A stretch of 64,000 nucleotides of DNA from Nocardioides donggukensis (lineage in GTDB: Bacteria; Actinomycetota; Actinomycetes; Propionibacteriales; Nocardioidaceae), in contig NZ_JACYXZ010000005.1 of NCBI RefSeq assembly GCF_014842875.1, positions 62,001 to 126,000 on the forward strand, read 5' to 3'. Both the position numbers and the translations under genes were made by a program. Below the pieces are notes generated by a model. It saw only the letters and a program-made list of their open reading frames with translations, was not told the DNA's origin and did no database searches. Positions 44,886 to 53,380 of the stretch are shown one piece after another; position 1 is the stretch's first letter; every line of letters starts with the position of its first letter.

Positions 44886-45866
44886 ATGAGCATCCTCGCC
44901 CGGAAGGTCGCCGCCGGCCTCGACACCGCGATGGACCGCACCGTCGCGCCAGGCTTCACCCGGATCGGGATGGGCGTGCGCAGCCGGCTGCCCGGGTGGC
45001 CGGCCGACCCGCCGCCGGGCGCCCTGGCCGGGCGGGTGGCCGCGGTCACCGGGGCCACCTCGGGTCTCGGCCTTGCCACTGTCGAGGAGCTCGCCCGCCT
45101 CGGCGCGACAGTGCGGCTGGTCGTGCGCGATGTGCCCAAGGGGGAGCGGGTGCGCGCCGAGATCCTGCAGCGGGTGCCGGGTGCCGACCTGCGGGTCGAC
45201 CGGTGCGACGTCGCCGACCTCGACGACGTACGCCGCTTCGTGGCCGAGGCCGACGGGCTCGACGACCTCGACCTGCTGGTCCACAACGCCGGCGCCATGC
45301 CGGCCACCAGGACCGAGTCCGCCCAGGGGCACGAGCTGACGATGGCGCTGCACCTGCTCGGGCCGCTGCTCATGACCGAGCTGCTGCGCCCGGCGCTGAA
45401 GGGGAGCGTCGACGGCGCCCGGGTCGTCTTCGTCACCTCGGGCGGGATGTACGGGCAGCGGCTGCGCGCCGACGACCCCGAGTACGTGCGCGGGGAGTAC
45501 TCGGGCACGACCGCCTACGCCCGCAGCAAGCGGGCCCAGGTGGAGCTGATGCCGGTGCTGGCCGAGCGGTGGGGCACGGACGGGATCAGCGTGCACGCGA
45601 CGCACCCCGGCTGGGCGGACACCCCGGGAGTCGTGGACTCGCTGCCCACCTTCCACCGGGTCCTCGGCCCCCTCCTGCGGGACGCGCGCGGGGGAGCGGA
45701 CACGACCGTGTGGCTGGCGGCGGTCCGTCCGGCGCCGCCCGGCGGGCTGCTCTGGCACGACCGGCGGGACCGGCCGACCCACCTGCTCTCCCGCACCCGC
45801 ACCGGCGACGCCGAGCGGCGCGAGATGTGGGAGTGGGCGCGCGACCAGGCCGGGCTGACCGGCTGA
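44886..45866 (+). CDS. Short-chain dehydrogenase/reductase (DHRS12/retinol-dehydrogenase-like)
   Basis: 326 residues. NAD(P) motif VTGATSGLGLATVEEL (~55), VHNAGAM, catalytic Ser in FVTSGGMYG and YxxxK as YARSK. An N-terminal ~50-residue extension precedes the Rossmann fold. Oxidoreductase of unknown substrate, cytosolic. Confidence 0.88.
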   Translation: MSILARKVAAGLDTAMDRTVAPGFTRIGMGVRSRLPGWPADPPPGALAGRVAAVTGATSGLGLATVEELARLGATVRLVVRDVPKGERVRAEILQRVPGADLRVDRCDVADLDDVRRFVAEADGLDDLDLLVHNAGAMPATRTESAQGHELTMALHLLGPLLMTELLRPALKGSVDGARVVFVTSGGMYGQRLRADDPEYVRGEYSGTTAYARSKRAQVELMPVLAERWGTDGISVHATHPGWADTPGVVDSLPTFHRVLGPLLRDARGGADTTVWLAAVRPAPPGGLLWHDRRDRPTHLLSRTRTGDAERREMWEWARDQAGLTG

Positions 45867-45888
45867 TCCGGGACGGGCGGACCGGGCT

Positions 45889-45944
45889 GGGGGGACCGGG
45901 ACGGGGGGACCGGGCTGGGGGTGATCGGGCTGGGGCTGACCGGG
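45889..45944 (+). other. G-quadruplex-prone G-run array
   Basis: Eight runs of three or more G within 56 bases (45889-94, 45898-900, 45903-08, 45912-14, 45917-21, 45927-29, 45932-35, 45942-44) with loops of 2-5 bases. The units resemble GGACCGGGCTGGGG repeated. It lies after the SDR gene and ~105 bases before the SGNH hydrolase start. Confidence 0.7.
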
Positions 45945-46050
45945 CTGGCGGGCGATCCGCGGGTTCTGGCACACGGGGTCGGGGCAGCGACTACGATCTG
46001 GGCACGCCGGCCCGCTTGGGGAGCCGGGGGCTCTCCTGGGGGACGATCTG

Positions 46051-46674
46051 ATGCTGGACGACGCTCGCGTCTCCGTGCGCCGCGGCAGCGTGCTGCTGCT
46101 GCCGATCCTGACGGTGCTGGGCGCGACCGCGGTCGTCGTACCGTCGCCGCCGGCCGAGTCCGTCTCGGCGCGGGCGTCCGTCAACGGCCGGACCGTCGTG
46201 CTCGGCGACTCGCTGTCCTACTGGGGCGGCGGTGAGCTGCGCGCCCGGGTCCCTGGCGTGGAGGTGCGCGGCAAGCGCGGGCGTCCGGTCACCGAGCTGC
46301 CCGGCATGATCGAGGACTACCTCGCCACCGAGGGCGCGCCCTCCCGACTGGTGATCGCGCTCGGGACCAACAACCGGGCCGGCTGGTCGAAGCAGGACTA
46401 CGTCGACGCGGTGAGCCTGGTGCCGGCCCGGACCGAGGTGGTCTTCATGAGCGTGCACCGGACCCCCGAGGTCTTCGGGGAGGAGCGGACCCGCACCATG
46501 AAGCGCTACAGCCGGTGGATGCGCCGGATCGCCGAGGCCCGCCCCCGCACGCAGGTCGTGCCCTGGCGCCGCAAGGTGATCCGCAACCCCGACCTGCTGC
46601 GCGACGGCGTGCACGCGACGTACGAGCGCGGCGAGGACGTCTGGGCCCGGATGCTCGCCCGCGCCCTCCGCTGA
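46051..46674 (+). CDS. Exported SGNH/GDSL-type hydrolase
   Basis: 207 residues. A hydrophobic N-terminal segment (SVLLLPILTVLGATAVVV) predicts export. Block I VVLGDSLSYWGGG (nucleophile Ser), block III LGTNNRAGW and block V RDGVHAT (Asp/His) of the SGNH family. Acts outside the membrane on an ester, perhaps acetyl groups of wall polymers. Repeat cluster B begins at its stop codon. Confidence 0.85.
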   Translation: MLDDARVSVRRGSVLLLPILTVLGATAVVVPSPPAESVSARASVNGRTVVLGDSLSYWGGGELRARVPGVEVRGKRGRPVTELPGMIEDYLATEGAPSRLVIALGTNNRAGWSKQDYVDAVSLVPARTEVVFMSVHRTPEVFGEERTRTMKRYSRWMRRIAEARPRTQVVPWRRKVIRNPDLLRDGVHATYERGEDVWARMLARALR

Positions 46675-46787
46675 CCCGTCGCTTGTGTCGGGTCCAGGAC
46701 CGTCGACCCGTCGCTTGTGTCGGGTTCAGGACCGTCGACCCGTCGCTTGTGTCGGCCCCAGGACCGTCGACCCGTCGCTTGTGTCGG
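46673..46787 (+). repeat. 3'-stop repeat cluster B (4 copies)
   Basis: GACCCGTCGCTTGTGTCGG at 46673, 46705, 46737 and 46769: exact 32-base period, with spacers of the type (c/t)-c-aggaccgtc. The first copy starts in the TGA of the SGNH hydrolase gene. Same sense as that gene. Confidence 0.9.
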
Positions 46788-46849
46788 CTGCCGGTGGCCA
46801 CCCCTGAGGGGGTGCCGAGCGCTGGGACGTCGCTCCTACGCTGGGCGAC

Positions 46850-47374
46850 ATGACCAAGCGGATCGCATTCCTCACGGCAGCCGAAGGCATCGAGCGGGTC
46901 GAGCTCACCGAGCCCTGGGAGGCGCTCACCGGCGCCGGGCACACCGCCGAGCTGCTGGCACCGGAGGAGGGCGAGGTGCAGACCTTCGATCACCTCGAGG
47001 CCGCGGACAAGCACCCCGTGGACCGGGCGGTCGGCAGCGCGTCCCCGGACGAGTACGACGCCCTCGTCCTGCCAGGAGGTGTGGCCAACCCGGACGCCCT
47101 GCGCATGGACACCGACGCGGTGGCGTTCATCCGCGACTTCGTGACCTCGGGCAAGCCGGTGGCCGCGATCTGTCACGCGGCCTGGACGCTGGTGGAGGCG
47201 GACGTGCTCGAAGGGCGCCGGATCGCCGCGTGGCCGAGCCTGCAGACCGACATCCGCAACGCCGGCGGCGAGTGGTGCGACGAGGAGGTCGTCATCGACG
47301 GCAACCTGATCACCAGCCGGAACCCGGGCGACCTCCCCGCGTTCAACGCCGCGCTGCTCGACGCCCTCTCCTGA
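46850..47374 (+). CDS. DJ-1/PfpI-family glutamine amidotransferase-like protein
   Basis: 174 residues. Nucleophile elbow AAICHAAW (C108, H109) after LVLPGGVANPDALR, typical of the PfpI/YhbO group, which includes proteases, deglycases and stress chaperones. ATG start. Single gene following repeat cluster B. Confidence 0.88.
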   Translation: MTKRIAFLTAAEGIERVELTEPWEALTGAGHTAELLAPEEGEVQTFDHLEAADKHPVDRAVGSASPDEYDALVLPGGVANPDALRMDTDAVAFIRDFVTSGKPVAAICHAAWTLVEADVLEGRRIAAWPSLQTDIRNAGGEWCDEEVVIDGNLITSRNPGDLPAFNAALLDALS

Positions 47375-47516
47375 TCAACCCGCCGCTCCCCGCCTCGGCG
47401 GGACCCGCGACCTCGCGTGGGTCCGCGAGTCGAGCGCGCGCCCATCCGGTCGCACCGTGTCTCCGAAGCACTGGTGGATGCCGACCTACCGCCACCCAAC
47501 CGACGAAGGGGACACC

Positions 47517-47999
47517 GTGACCACGCTCAACGACTTCACCGCCACCACGCTCACCGGGCAGGAGCAGCCGCTCTCGGCGTACGAGGGGAGGGTGGCGCTG
47601 GTGGTCAACACGGCGTCCCAGTGCGGCTTCACCCCTCAGTTCGAGGGCCTGGAGAAGCTGCACCAGGAGTACGCCGACCAGGGGCTGGCGGTGCTCGGCT
47701 TCCCCTGCAACCAGTTCGGCGAGCAGGAGCCCGGCGAGGCGGACGAGATCGGCGAGTTCTGCCAGCGCAACTACGGCGTCAGCTTCCCGATGTTCGAGAA
47801 GGTCGACGTCAATGGACCCGACGCGCACCCGGTCTACCAGTGGCTGCGCCGCGAGAAGCGCGGCCTGCTCGGCGAGAAGATCAAGTGGAACTTCACCAAG
47901 TTCCTCGTCGGCAAGGACGGGACCGTGCTCAAGCGCTACGGCTCGACCACCAAGCCCGAGAAGATCGCCGGCGACATCGAGAAGGCGCTCACCGCGTAG
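47517..47999 (+). CDS. Glutathione-peroxidase-family thiol peroxidase
   Basis: 160 residues from GTG (AAGGGGAC upstream). Peroxidatic C36 in NTASQCGFTPQFEGL, Gln in FPCNQFGEQEPG and Trp in KWNFTKFL complete the GPx tetrad; Cys replaces selenocysteine. In actinobacteria such enzymes normally use thioredoxin rather than glutathione. Reduces peroxides in the cytosol. Confidence 0.93.
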   Translation: MTTLNDFTATTLTGQEQPLSAYEGRVALVVNTASQCGFTPQFEGLEKLHQEYADQGLAVLGFPCNQFGEQEPGEADEIGEFCQRNYGVSFPMFEKVDVNGPDAHPVYQWLRREKRGLLGEKIKWNFTKFLVGKDGTVLKRYGSTTKPEKIAGDIEKALTA

Positions 48000-48008
48000 G
48001 TTGGGCGG

Positions 48009-48659
48009 ATGGAGAAGCCGACCCTGTTGGTCCTCGGCGCCGGCCCGGGCGTCGGAGCCGAGGTCGCGCGTCGCTTCGCCCGGGAGGGGTACGCCGTCGC
48101 GCTGGCCGCCCGGTCCGCCGACCGGCTGGCCGGCCTGGCGGACGAGATCGGCGGCACCGCGCACCCGGTGGACCTGACCGATCCGGAGAGCCTGACCCGG
48201 GTCGTGCGCGAGGTCGGCGAGGCGGCCGGGCACCTCGACGTACTGCACTTCAACCCGAGCGCGTTCCGGATGGCCGACCCGCTGCACCTGCGGGTCGAGG
48301 ACCTCCTCGACGACCTGCGCCTGGGCGTCACCCCGCTCCTGACCGCCGTCCAGGCCGCCCGTCCGCACCTGCGCCGGGGGGCTCGCGTCCTGGTCACCGG
48401 CAGTGCCGCGGCGGAGAAGCCCTGGCACGAGGCGTGCTCGCTGGGCATGCAGAAGGCCGCGCTGCGCAACCTGGTGGTGAGTCTGGACGCGACGCTGGCC
48501 CCGGACGGGATCCGCGCGGTCGCGGTGCAGGTGGAGGGGCTGCTCGCCGACGAGGGGCCGTTCGCTCCGCCCGCCGTCGCCGAGGCCCTGCACGCGGCCG
48601 CCGCTCGACCGGACGCGGACTGGACACCGCACGTGTCCTACGCCGGCCCGCCGGCCTGA
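48009..48659 (+). CDS. SDR-family protein lacking the catalytic tyrosine
   Basis: 216 residues. Dinucleotide motif LGAGPGVGAEVARRF and strand LVTGSAAAEK agree with the SDR fold. The YxxxK site reads L145-GMQ-K149, so the tyrosine is Leu. Dehydrogenase activity is doubtful; NAD(P)-binding sensor or isomerase-like roles are possible. Nine bases after the GPx gene, so probably co-transcribed. Confidence 0.8.
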   Translation: MEKPTLLVLGAGPGVGAEVARRFAREGYAVALAARSADRLAGLADEIGGTAHPVDLTDPESLTRVVREVGEAAGHLDVLHFNPSAFRMADPLHLRVEDLLDDLRLGVTPLLTAVQAARPHLRRGARVLVTGSAAAEKPWHEACSLGMQKAALRNLVVSLDATLAPDGIRAVAVQVEGLLADEGPFAPPAVAEALHAAAARPDADWTPHVSYAGPPA

Positions 48660-48690
48660 GCCGTCACCGGCCCGCTGCCATGCTGGTGGG

Positions 48691-49311
48691 GTGTCGCCCC
48701 GAGAACGCTCCCGCTTCCACGGCCGGATCCTCGGCGTCGGCACCACCTCCGGCACCCGGGTCGTGGTCGGTCACTGGCACGACACCCCGCTCGGCGCCTT
48801 CTCGGACGCGATGGTCGAGACCCCCGCCGGCCACCGGGTCCTGCTGGCCCCGCGCGCGGAGGTGCGGGACTTCATCGCGGCGACGTACTCGTTCGACGAG
48901 ATCCGCCTGGAGCCGGTCACGGTGACCCGCGAGGGCGCCGGGTGGAGCTTGGACTCTCCGTCGCTGTCCCTGCGCGTGACGCAGGGTCGTCGCACCGCGC
49001 TGGGACGTCTGCTGCGGCTGGTGCCCGCGCGGGTGGCCACCAGTCCGGCGTGGTGCGCTGTCACGGACCCGGTGGCGCGGCTGGTCCTGCGCGGCGTACG
49101 GACCCGTGGCACGGCCGGCAACGACCGCCGCGAGTGGTACGGCGCCTCCGACGTGCACGCGATCACCGCGGTGCACGGCTCCTTCGACGGCGCGGACCTG
49201 GGCAGCCTCACCGCCGTCGAGCCCCCCGCCCGCTTCGGGTTCTCCTCGACGCCGCGCCGTCCCACGGTGACGTCGGTCGTCACCACCGTCGAGATCCGCG
49301 ACCCGTCGTGA
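48691..49311 (+). CDS. Hypothetical protein
   Basis: 206 residues from GTG. No signal peptide or helix; beta-rich with conserved-looking FHGRILGVGTTSGTRVVVGHW and MVETPAGHRVLLAP. I recognise no family. Its last codons (RDPS-stop) lie within the first copy of repeat cluster C, so the repeat encodes the C-terminus. Confidence 0.72.
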   Translation: MSPRERSRFHGRILGVGTTSGTRVVVGHWHDTPLGAFSDAMVETPAGHRVLLAPRAEVRDFIAATYSFDEIRLEPVTVTREGAGWSLDSPSLSLRVTQGRRTALGRLLRLVPARVATSPAWCAVTDPVARLVLRGVRTRGTAGNDRREWYGASDVHAITAVHGSFDGADLGSLTAVEPPARFGFSSTPRRPTVTSVVTTVEIRDPS

Positions 49312-49350
49312 GTGTCGGCCCCAGGAACGCCGACCCGTCGTGAGTGTCGG
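49300..49350 (+). repeat. 3'-stop repeat cluster C (2 variant copies)
   Basis: GACCCGTCGTGAGTGTCGG at 49300 and 49332, 32 bases apart. The stem bases match the other clusters, but the loop has CGTGAGT instead of CGCTTGT. Copy 1 contains the TGA of the gene at 48691. Confidence 0.8.
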
Positions 49351-49431
49351 CCGGGCCGGGCGGCGCCCGATGATTCCGGCCGTGCGCGGGAGTCCAGACT
49401 TGGACAGAAGCGACGGCTCGAGGAGGCAGGT

Positions 49432-49863
49432 ATGGCAGAGGGTGCGATGGACTGGCGGATCGAGGTGATCGTGGTGCCGGTCTCAGACGTCGACCGGGCC
49501 AAGGAGTTCTACGTGGACGGGTTGGGGTTCAGGCTCGACACGGACCACGTCGGAGGGGAGCACTTCCGCGTCGTCCAGGTGACCCCGCCCGGCTCCGGTT
49601 GCTCGCTGGCGTTCGGCCGCGGACTGGGCGGCGGTGAGCCGGGGACGCTGAAGGGCACCCAGTTCGTGGTCCCGGACGCCCGAGCGGCCGTGGCCCGGCT
49701 CGACGAGGCGGGCATCTCACATTCCGGCCTGAAGCACTTCGTCGCCGGGACGATGACCGACGGCCCCGAGCCCGACGACGCCGACTTCGGGACGTTCGTG
49801 TTCTTCGACGACCCCGACGGCAACTCGTTCGCGATCCAGCAGGGCCGTCGTCCGGCAGCGTGA
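49432..49863 (+). CDS. VOC (glyoxalase/bleomycin-resistance) family protein
   Basis: 143 residues. MDWRIEVIVVPVSDVDRAKEFYVDGLGF and FVFFDDPDGNSFAIQQ are the paired beta-alpha-beta modules of the vicinal-oxygen-chelate fold. CGAGGAGGCAGGT gives a strong ribosome site. A lyase, dioxygenase or binding protein; substrate unknown. Confidence 0.9.
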   Translation: MAEGAMDWRIEVIVVPVSDVDRAKEFYVDGLGFRLDTDHVGGEHFRVVQVTPPGSGCSLAFGRGLGGGEPGTLKGTQFVVPDARAAVARLDEAGISHSGLKHFVAGTMTDGPEPDDADFGTFVFFDDPDGNSFAIQQGRRPAA

Positions 49864-49890
49864 GCCCGACGCGAGCTGACTGAGGGCCGC

Positions 49891-50005
49891 CCGACACAAG
49901 CGACGGGTCGGCGCCCCGGGACCGACACAAGCGACGGGTCGGCGGCCCCAGGATCCGACACAAGCGACGGGTCGGCGGCCCGGGATCCGACACAAGCGAC
50001 GGGTC
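49891..50005 (-). repeat. 3'-stop repeat cluster D (4 copies)
   Basis: Minus-sense copies ending at 49909, 49940, 49973 and 50005 (period 31-33). The first, in the sense of transcription, begins 8 bases after the stop of the 54-residue gene at 50013. Confidence 0.88.
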
Positions 50006-50012
50006 GGCGGCC

Positions 50013-50177
50013 TCAGGAGCGGGAGAACAGCCGGCTCAGCCACCCGGAGCCCGGCTCCTTCGGGTGGCCCGGGCAGCGGGCGGACTTCGGGACGCCGGCC
50101 ATGACCTGGTCGACGTGCTGCCCGCACCCCGCCCAGCTCGCCTTGCCGCAGGTCCGGCAGGTGACGCGTCGGCACAT
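50013..50177 (-). CDS. Small Cys-rich protein (54 residues)
   Basis: Starts MCRRVTCRTCGKASWAGC and contains GQHVDQVMAGVP and ARCPGH: five Cys and two His arranged like a small zinc-binding domain. AAGGAG lies seven bases before the ATG. Very similar small proteins (CxxVTCxTCGKxTWAGCGxH) are widespread in actinobacteria and fungi with no known role. Monocistronic; followed by repeat cluster D. Confidence 0.82.
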   Translation of the reverse strand: MCRRVTCRTCGKASWAGCGQHVDQVMAGVPKSARCPGHPKEPGSGWLSRLFSRS

Positions 50178-50252
50178 CGTGGTTCTCCTTCAACTCGGTT
50201 CCATCGGATCATGACGAGGCGGGCGGCCCCGCGGGACCGCCCGCCCCGGGGG

Positions 50253-52424
50253 TCAGTCGTGCGCGAAGCGGACCGTGGGCAGCACCCTGGTCAGCCAGCG
50301 CGGGCTCCACCACGCCGCCGAGCCGGTCAGTCGCAGCAGCACCGGCAGCAGCACCAGCCGCACCAGGAAGGCGTCCAGCAGCACCGCGAGGCCGAGCACC
50401 ACGCCCATCTCCTTCGGCGGCAGCGGGCCCGAGAGGGCGAACGTGAAGAAGACCGCCACCATCACCGCGGCGGCGGCGAAGATCACCCGGCCCGAGTGCG
50501 CCAGTGCCCCCACCATCGCCTCGCGGGGGTCGCCGGTGCGCTCGTAGTGCTCCTTGGCCGACGCCAGCAGGAAGACCGTGTAGTCCATGGCGATCGCGAA
50601 GATCATCGCGAAGAAGAACACCGGCGCCCACGCGTCGAGGAAGCCCTGGCTCTCGAAGCCCAGCAGACCGGCGCCGAAGCCTTCCTGGAACACCAACCGG
50701 GCGACCCCGAACGCGGCCCCGGTCGAGAGCAGGCTGGCCAGCGTGCCGAGTACGGCGATGAGCGGGGCCTGCAGTGCCACCAGCAGCAGCACGAATCCGA
50801 GCACGAGCACGACGCCGATCACGAGCGGGGTGGAGGCGTCGAGCTGGTCCTTGAGGTCCAGGTTCTCCACGGCGGCACCGCCGACGAGGGCGCTGTCGGG
50901 CAGGTCGCCCCGCAGCCGGTCGACCGTCTCGGCGAGCGCGGGATCGGACGGGTCGACGGTGGGTACGGCGCTGATGAGCACCAGGTCGCTGCCGTCGGAG
51001 GAGGGCTGGGCCGGGACCGCGGCCGCGATGCCGGGGTCCGCGGTGAGGGCGGCCGCGGTGCCGTCGGCGTCCGCGGCGTCGGCCACGACCTGCAGCGTGC
51101 CGGGTGCGCCCTCGCCGAACGCGTCCTGGACCACGTCGTAGCCGACCCGGGCGCTGGCGTCCTCCGGGAGCACCTTGATGCTCGGCATGGCCGTGTTGAG
51201 GCCGAGCACCGGAAAGGCCAGTGCCAGCAGCACGAGCAGCGAGGCCAGGCCGAACGCGACCGGTCGGCGCCACAGGCGCTCGCCCCAGGCCGCGAAGCGC
51301 GCGGAGCGGTGCTCGCCGGCGTTCACCCACTTCAGTGCGCCCTTGTTGATGCGCAGGTCGAGTTTGGCCAGCACCAGGGGCAGCAGGGTCAGGGTGGCGG
51401 CGAGGACGAACAGCACCGCGAGCATGATGCCGCCGGCCATCGACCGGAACGCCGGCGACGGCACCAGCATCACCGCGGACAGCGAGATGAGAACGGTGGC
51501 CCCGGACAGCAGGACTGCCTTCCCGGCGGTGTCCATGGTCTCCGCGATCGCCGTACGCACCGGCTTGCCGTGGCCCATCCGGCTGGCTCGGTAGCGGACG
51601 ACCAGGAACAGCGCGTAGTCGATGCCGAGCGCGAGCGCGAACATCATCGCGAAGTTCATCGCCCAGATCGAGACCGGCACCAGCTCGTTGAGCAGCACCA
51701 GCGACCCGGCCGAGGCGACCAGGCCGGCGAGGGTGAGGATCAGCGGCAGGCCGGCGGCGACCAGCGCCCCGAAGGCGAGCACGAGGATCGCCAGGGTCAC
51801 CGGCCAGGAGTACATCTCGGACGTGAGCATCGCCTCGAGGTTGGCCTCGTTGAAGTCCGACCACAGCAGCGATGCGCCGGTCGGGTTGACCTCGACGGCG
51901 CCGTTCGAGAGCTCCTCGAGCGGGCCCTTGAGGTCGTTGGCGGCGCGCACCATGTCGTTGGTGTCGGCGTCGGCACCGGCGAGCAGCACGGCGGTGCCAC
52001 CGTCCTCGCTGAGCGACACCCCCGGCTGGGGCGGGACGATCTCGCCGATCCGCTCATCGGCCTCGAGCAGGGTGGTGGCCTCGGCCAGCACGGCGTCGCC
52101 GCCGTTCTCCGCCAGCGGGCCGTCGTCGCTGTGTACGACGACCTGGATGGCCGAGCTGGCGTTGCCGCCGAAGCTGTCCCGGGCCAGCTCGCGCACCGCC
52201 ACCGACTCGGAGCCGTCGGCCTGCCAGCCGGCACCGGACAGCTCCTGCTCGACCCGTGGCGCGAAGGCACCCAGGACGACGATCGCCAGCACCCAGACCA
52301 GGGTCACCAGGCGGGCGTGGTCGAGGACCCACCCGCCGAGCCGGCCGAGCGGCCCGGGTCCGGTCGGGTCCTCGGGGCGGTCGTCGGCGGGCCGCGGGCG
52401 GGCGGCGGGGTCGGTGAGCGTCAT
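50253..52424 (-). CDS. MMPL-family (RND-type) transporter
   Basis: 723 residues. Two RND halves, each with a large external loop after helix 1 and a helix bundle: GRLGGWVLDHARLVTLVWVLA start, ALGIDYALFLVVRYR and AIAMDYTVFLLASAK are the two proton-relay helices. Exports lipids, siderophores or drugs by proton motive force. No lipid-synthesis genes adjacent, so the substrate is open. Confidence 0.93.
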   Translation of the reverse strand: MTLTDPAARPRPADDRPEDPTGPGPLGRLGGWVLDHARLVTLVWVLAIVVLGAFAPRVEQELSGAGWQADGSESVAVRELARDSFGGNASSAIQVVVHSDDGPLAENGGDAVLAEATTLLEADERIGEIVPPQPGVSLSEDGGTAVLLAGADADTNDMVRAANDLKGPLEELSNGAVEVNPTGASLLWSDFNEANLEAMLTSEMYSWPVTLAILVLAFGALVAAGLPLILTLAGLVASAGSLVLLNELVPVSIWAMNFAMMFALALGIDYALFLVVRYRASRMGHGKPVRTAIAETMDTAGKAVLLSGATVLISLSAVMLVPSPAFRSMAGGIMLAVLFVLAATLTLLPLVLAKLDLRINKGALKWVNAGEHRSARFAAWGERLWRRPVAFGLASLLVLLALAFPVLGLNTAMPSIKVLPEDASARVGYDVVQDAFGEGAPGTLQVVADAADADGTAAALTADPGIAAAVPAQPSSDGSDLVLISAVPTVDPSDPALAETVDRLRGDLPDSALVGGAAVENLDLKDQLDASTPLVIGVVLVLGFVLLLVALQAPLIAVLGTLASLLSTGAAFGVARLVFQEGFGAGLLGFESQGFLDAWAPVFFFAMIFAIAMDYTVFLLASAKEHYERTGDPREAMVGALAHSGRVIFAAAAVMVAVFFTFALSGPLPPKEMGVVLGLAVLLDAFLVRLVLLPVLLRLTGSAAWWSPRWLTRVLPTVRFAHD

Positions 52425-52466
52425 GTCAGGCGCCTTTCAAGGTTCGTTCTGAGCGTGCAGGGGGTG

Positions 52467-52547
52467 GACACAAGCGACGGGTCGGCGGGTCAGGGCCCGA
52501 CACAAGCGACGGGTCGGCGGGTCAGGGCCCGACACAAGCGACGGGTG
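52467..52547 (-). repeat. 3'-stop repeat cluster E (3 copies)
   Basis: Minus-sense copies at 52467, 52499 and 52531 (32-base period), spacers gggtcagggccc identical. In the sense of transcription they start 5 bases after the TauE stop; the first copy is partly degenerate. Confidence 0.88.
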
Positions 52548-52551
52548 GGGG

Positions 52552-53373
52552 TCAGAGGAGGGCGGGGATGGCCTGCCAGGCGATGCCGACGGCGACGAGG
52601 AGCACGACGCCGGTGAAGGCCTGGCCCAGCCGCCGGGTGCCGATCCGGCGGGCGACCCGGGCCCCGACCAGCGCGCCGACCGAGGTGGCCACGGTCAGCA
52701 GCAGCACCAGGCCCCAGTCCGGAGCCACGCCGGACCCGGCCCGGACCGCGAGCGCGACCGCGCTGGTCACGGCGATCACGACCAGCGAGGTGCCGGTGGC
52801 GTGCCGCAGCGACATGCCGAGGGCCAGGGCGAGGGCGGGGACCACCAGGAAGCCGCCGCCGACGCCGAGGAAGCCGGTCAGCAGGCCCACGACGGTCGCG
52901 GTCACCAGCACCTTGAGGGCCCGGGGGCACTGGCAGGCGAACACCGGGCTGAACTGCAGGATCGGCTCGTGGTTCTCGGGTACGCCGTCCTCGTCGTCCT
53001 GGCCGCTCCCGCGCAGCGAGCGGTGCAGCATCAGGCCGCCGACGACGAGCATGAGCACGGCGAACGAGGCCAGCAGCACCTCGTCGGAGACCAGGGACGA
53101 GGCCCGGGCCCCGACCACGGCACCGACGACCGCCGTGGCGGCGAAGCCGAGCCCGCGTCCGAGCAGCACGGTGCCCGAGCGGTGCGCGGTGACGGCGCCG
53201 GTGACCGCACCGACCCCGACCACCACCAGCGAGCCGGTGGTGGCCTGGGCGGCGGACTGGTCGAGGGCGTAGACCAGCACCGGCACGGCCAGGATCGAGC
53301 CGCCTCCGCCGAGCGCGCCGAGGCTGACGCCGATGACGACGCCCGCGAGGACGGCGAGGAGGGCCAGGGTCAC
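52552..53373 (-). CDS. TauE/SafE-family sulfite/anion exporter
   Basis: 273 residues, ~8 helices. LAVLAGVVIGVSLGALGGGGSIL and VVGLLTGFLGVGGGFLVVPAL are the two TauE repeats with GGGG and GVGGG turns. Predicted to export sulfite or organosulfonate, which fits a product of persulfide dioxygenase in the gene 7 bases upstream. Last gene of the CstR-type operon arm. Confidence 0.9.
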   Translation of the reverse strand: MTLALLAVLAGVVIGVSLGALGGGGSILAVPVLVYALDQSAAQATTGSLVVVGVGAVTGAVTAHRSGTVLLGRGLGFAATAVVGAVVGARASSLVSDEVLLASFAVLMLVVGGLMLHRSLRGSGQDDEDGVPENHEPILQFSPVFACQCPRALKVLVTATVVGLLTGFLGVGGGFLVVPALALALGMSLRHATGTSLVVIAVTSAVALAVRAGSGVAPDWGLVLLLTVATSVGALVGARVARRIGTRRLGQAFTGVVLLVAVGIAWQAIPALL

Positions 53374-53380
53374 GAGCCGG

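Noticed and set aside
46673-46787. Regular 32-base repeat array as a CRISPR
   Set aside because: Core is 19 bases, 'spacers' are 13 bases and nearly identical, no cas genes, and copies follow several stop codons.
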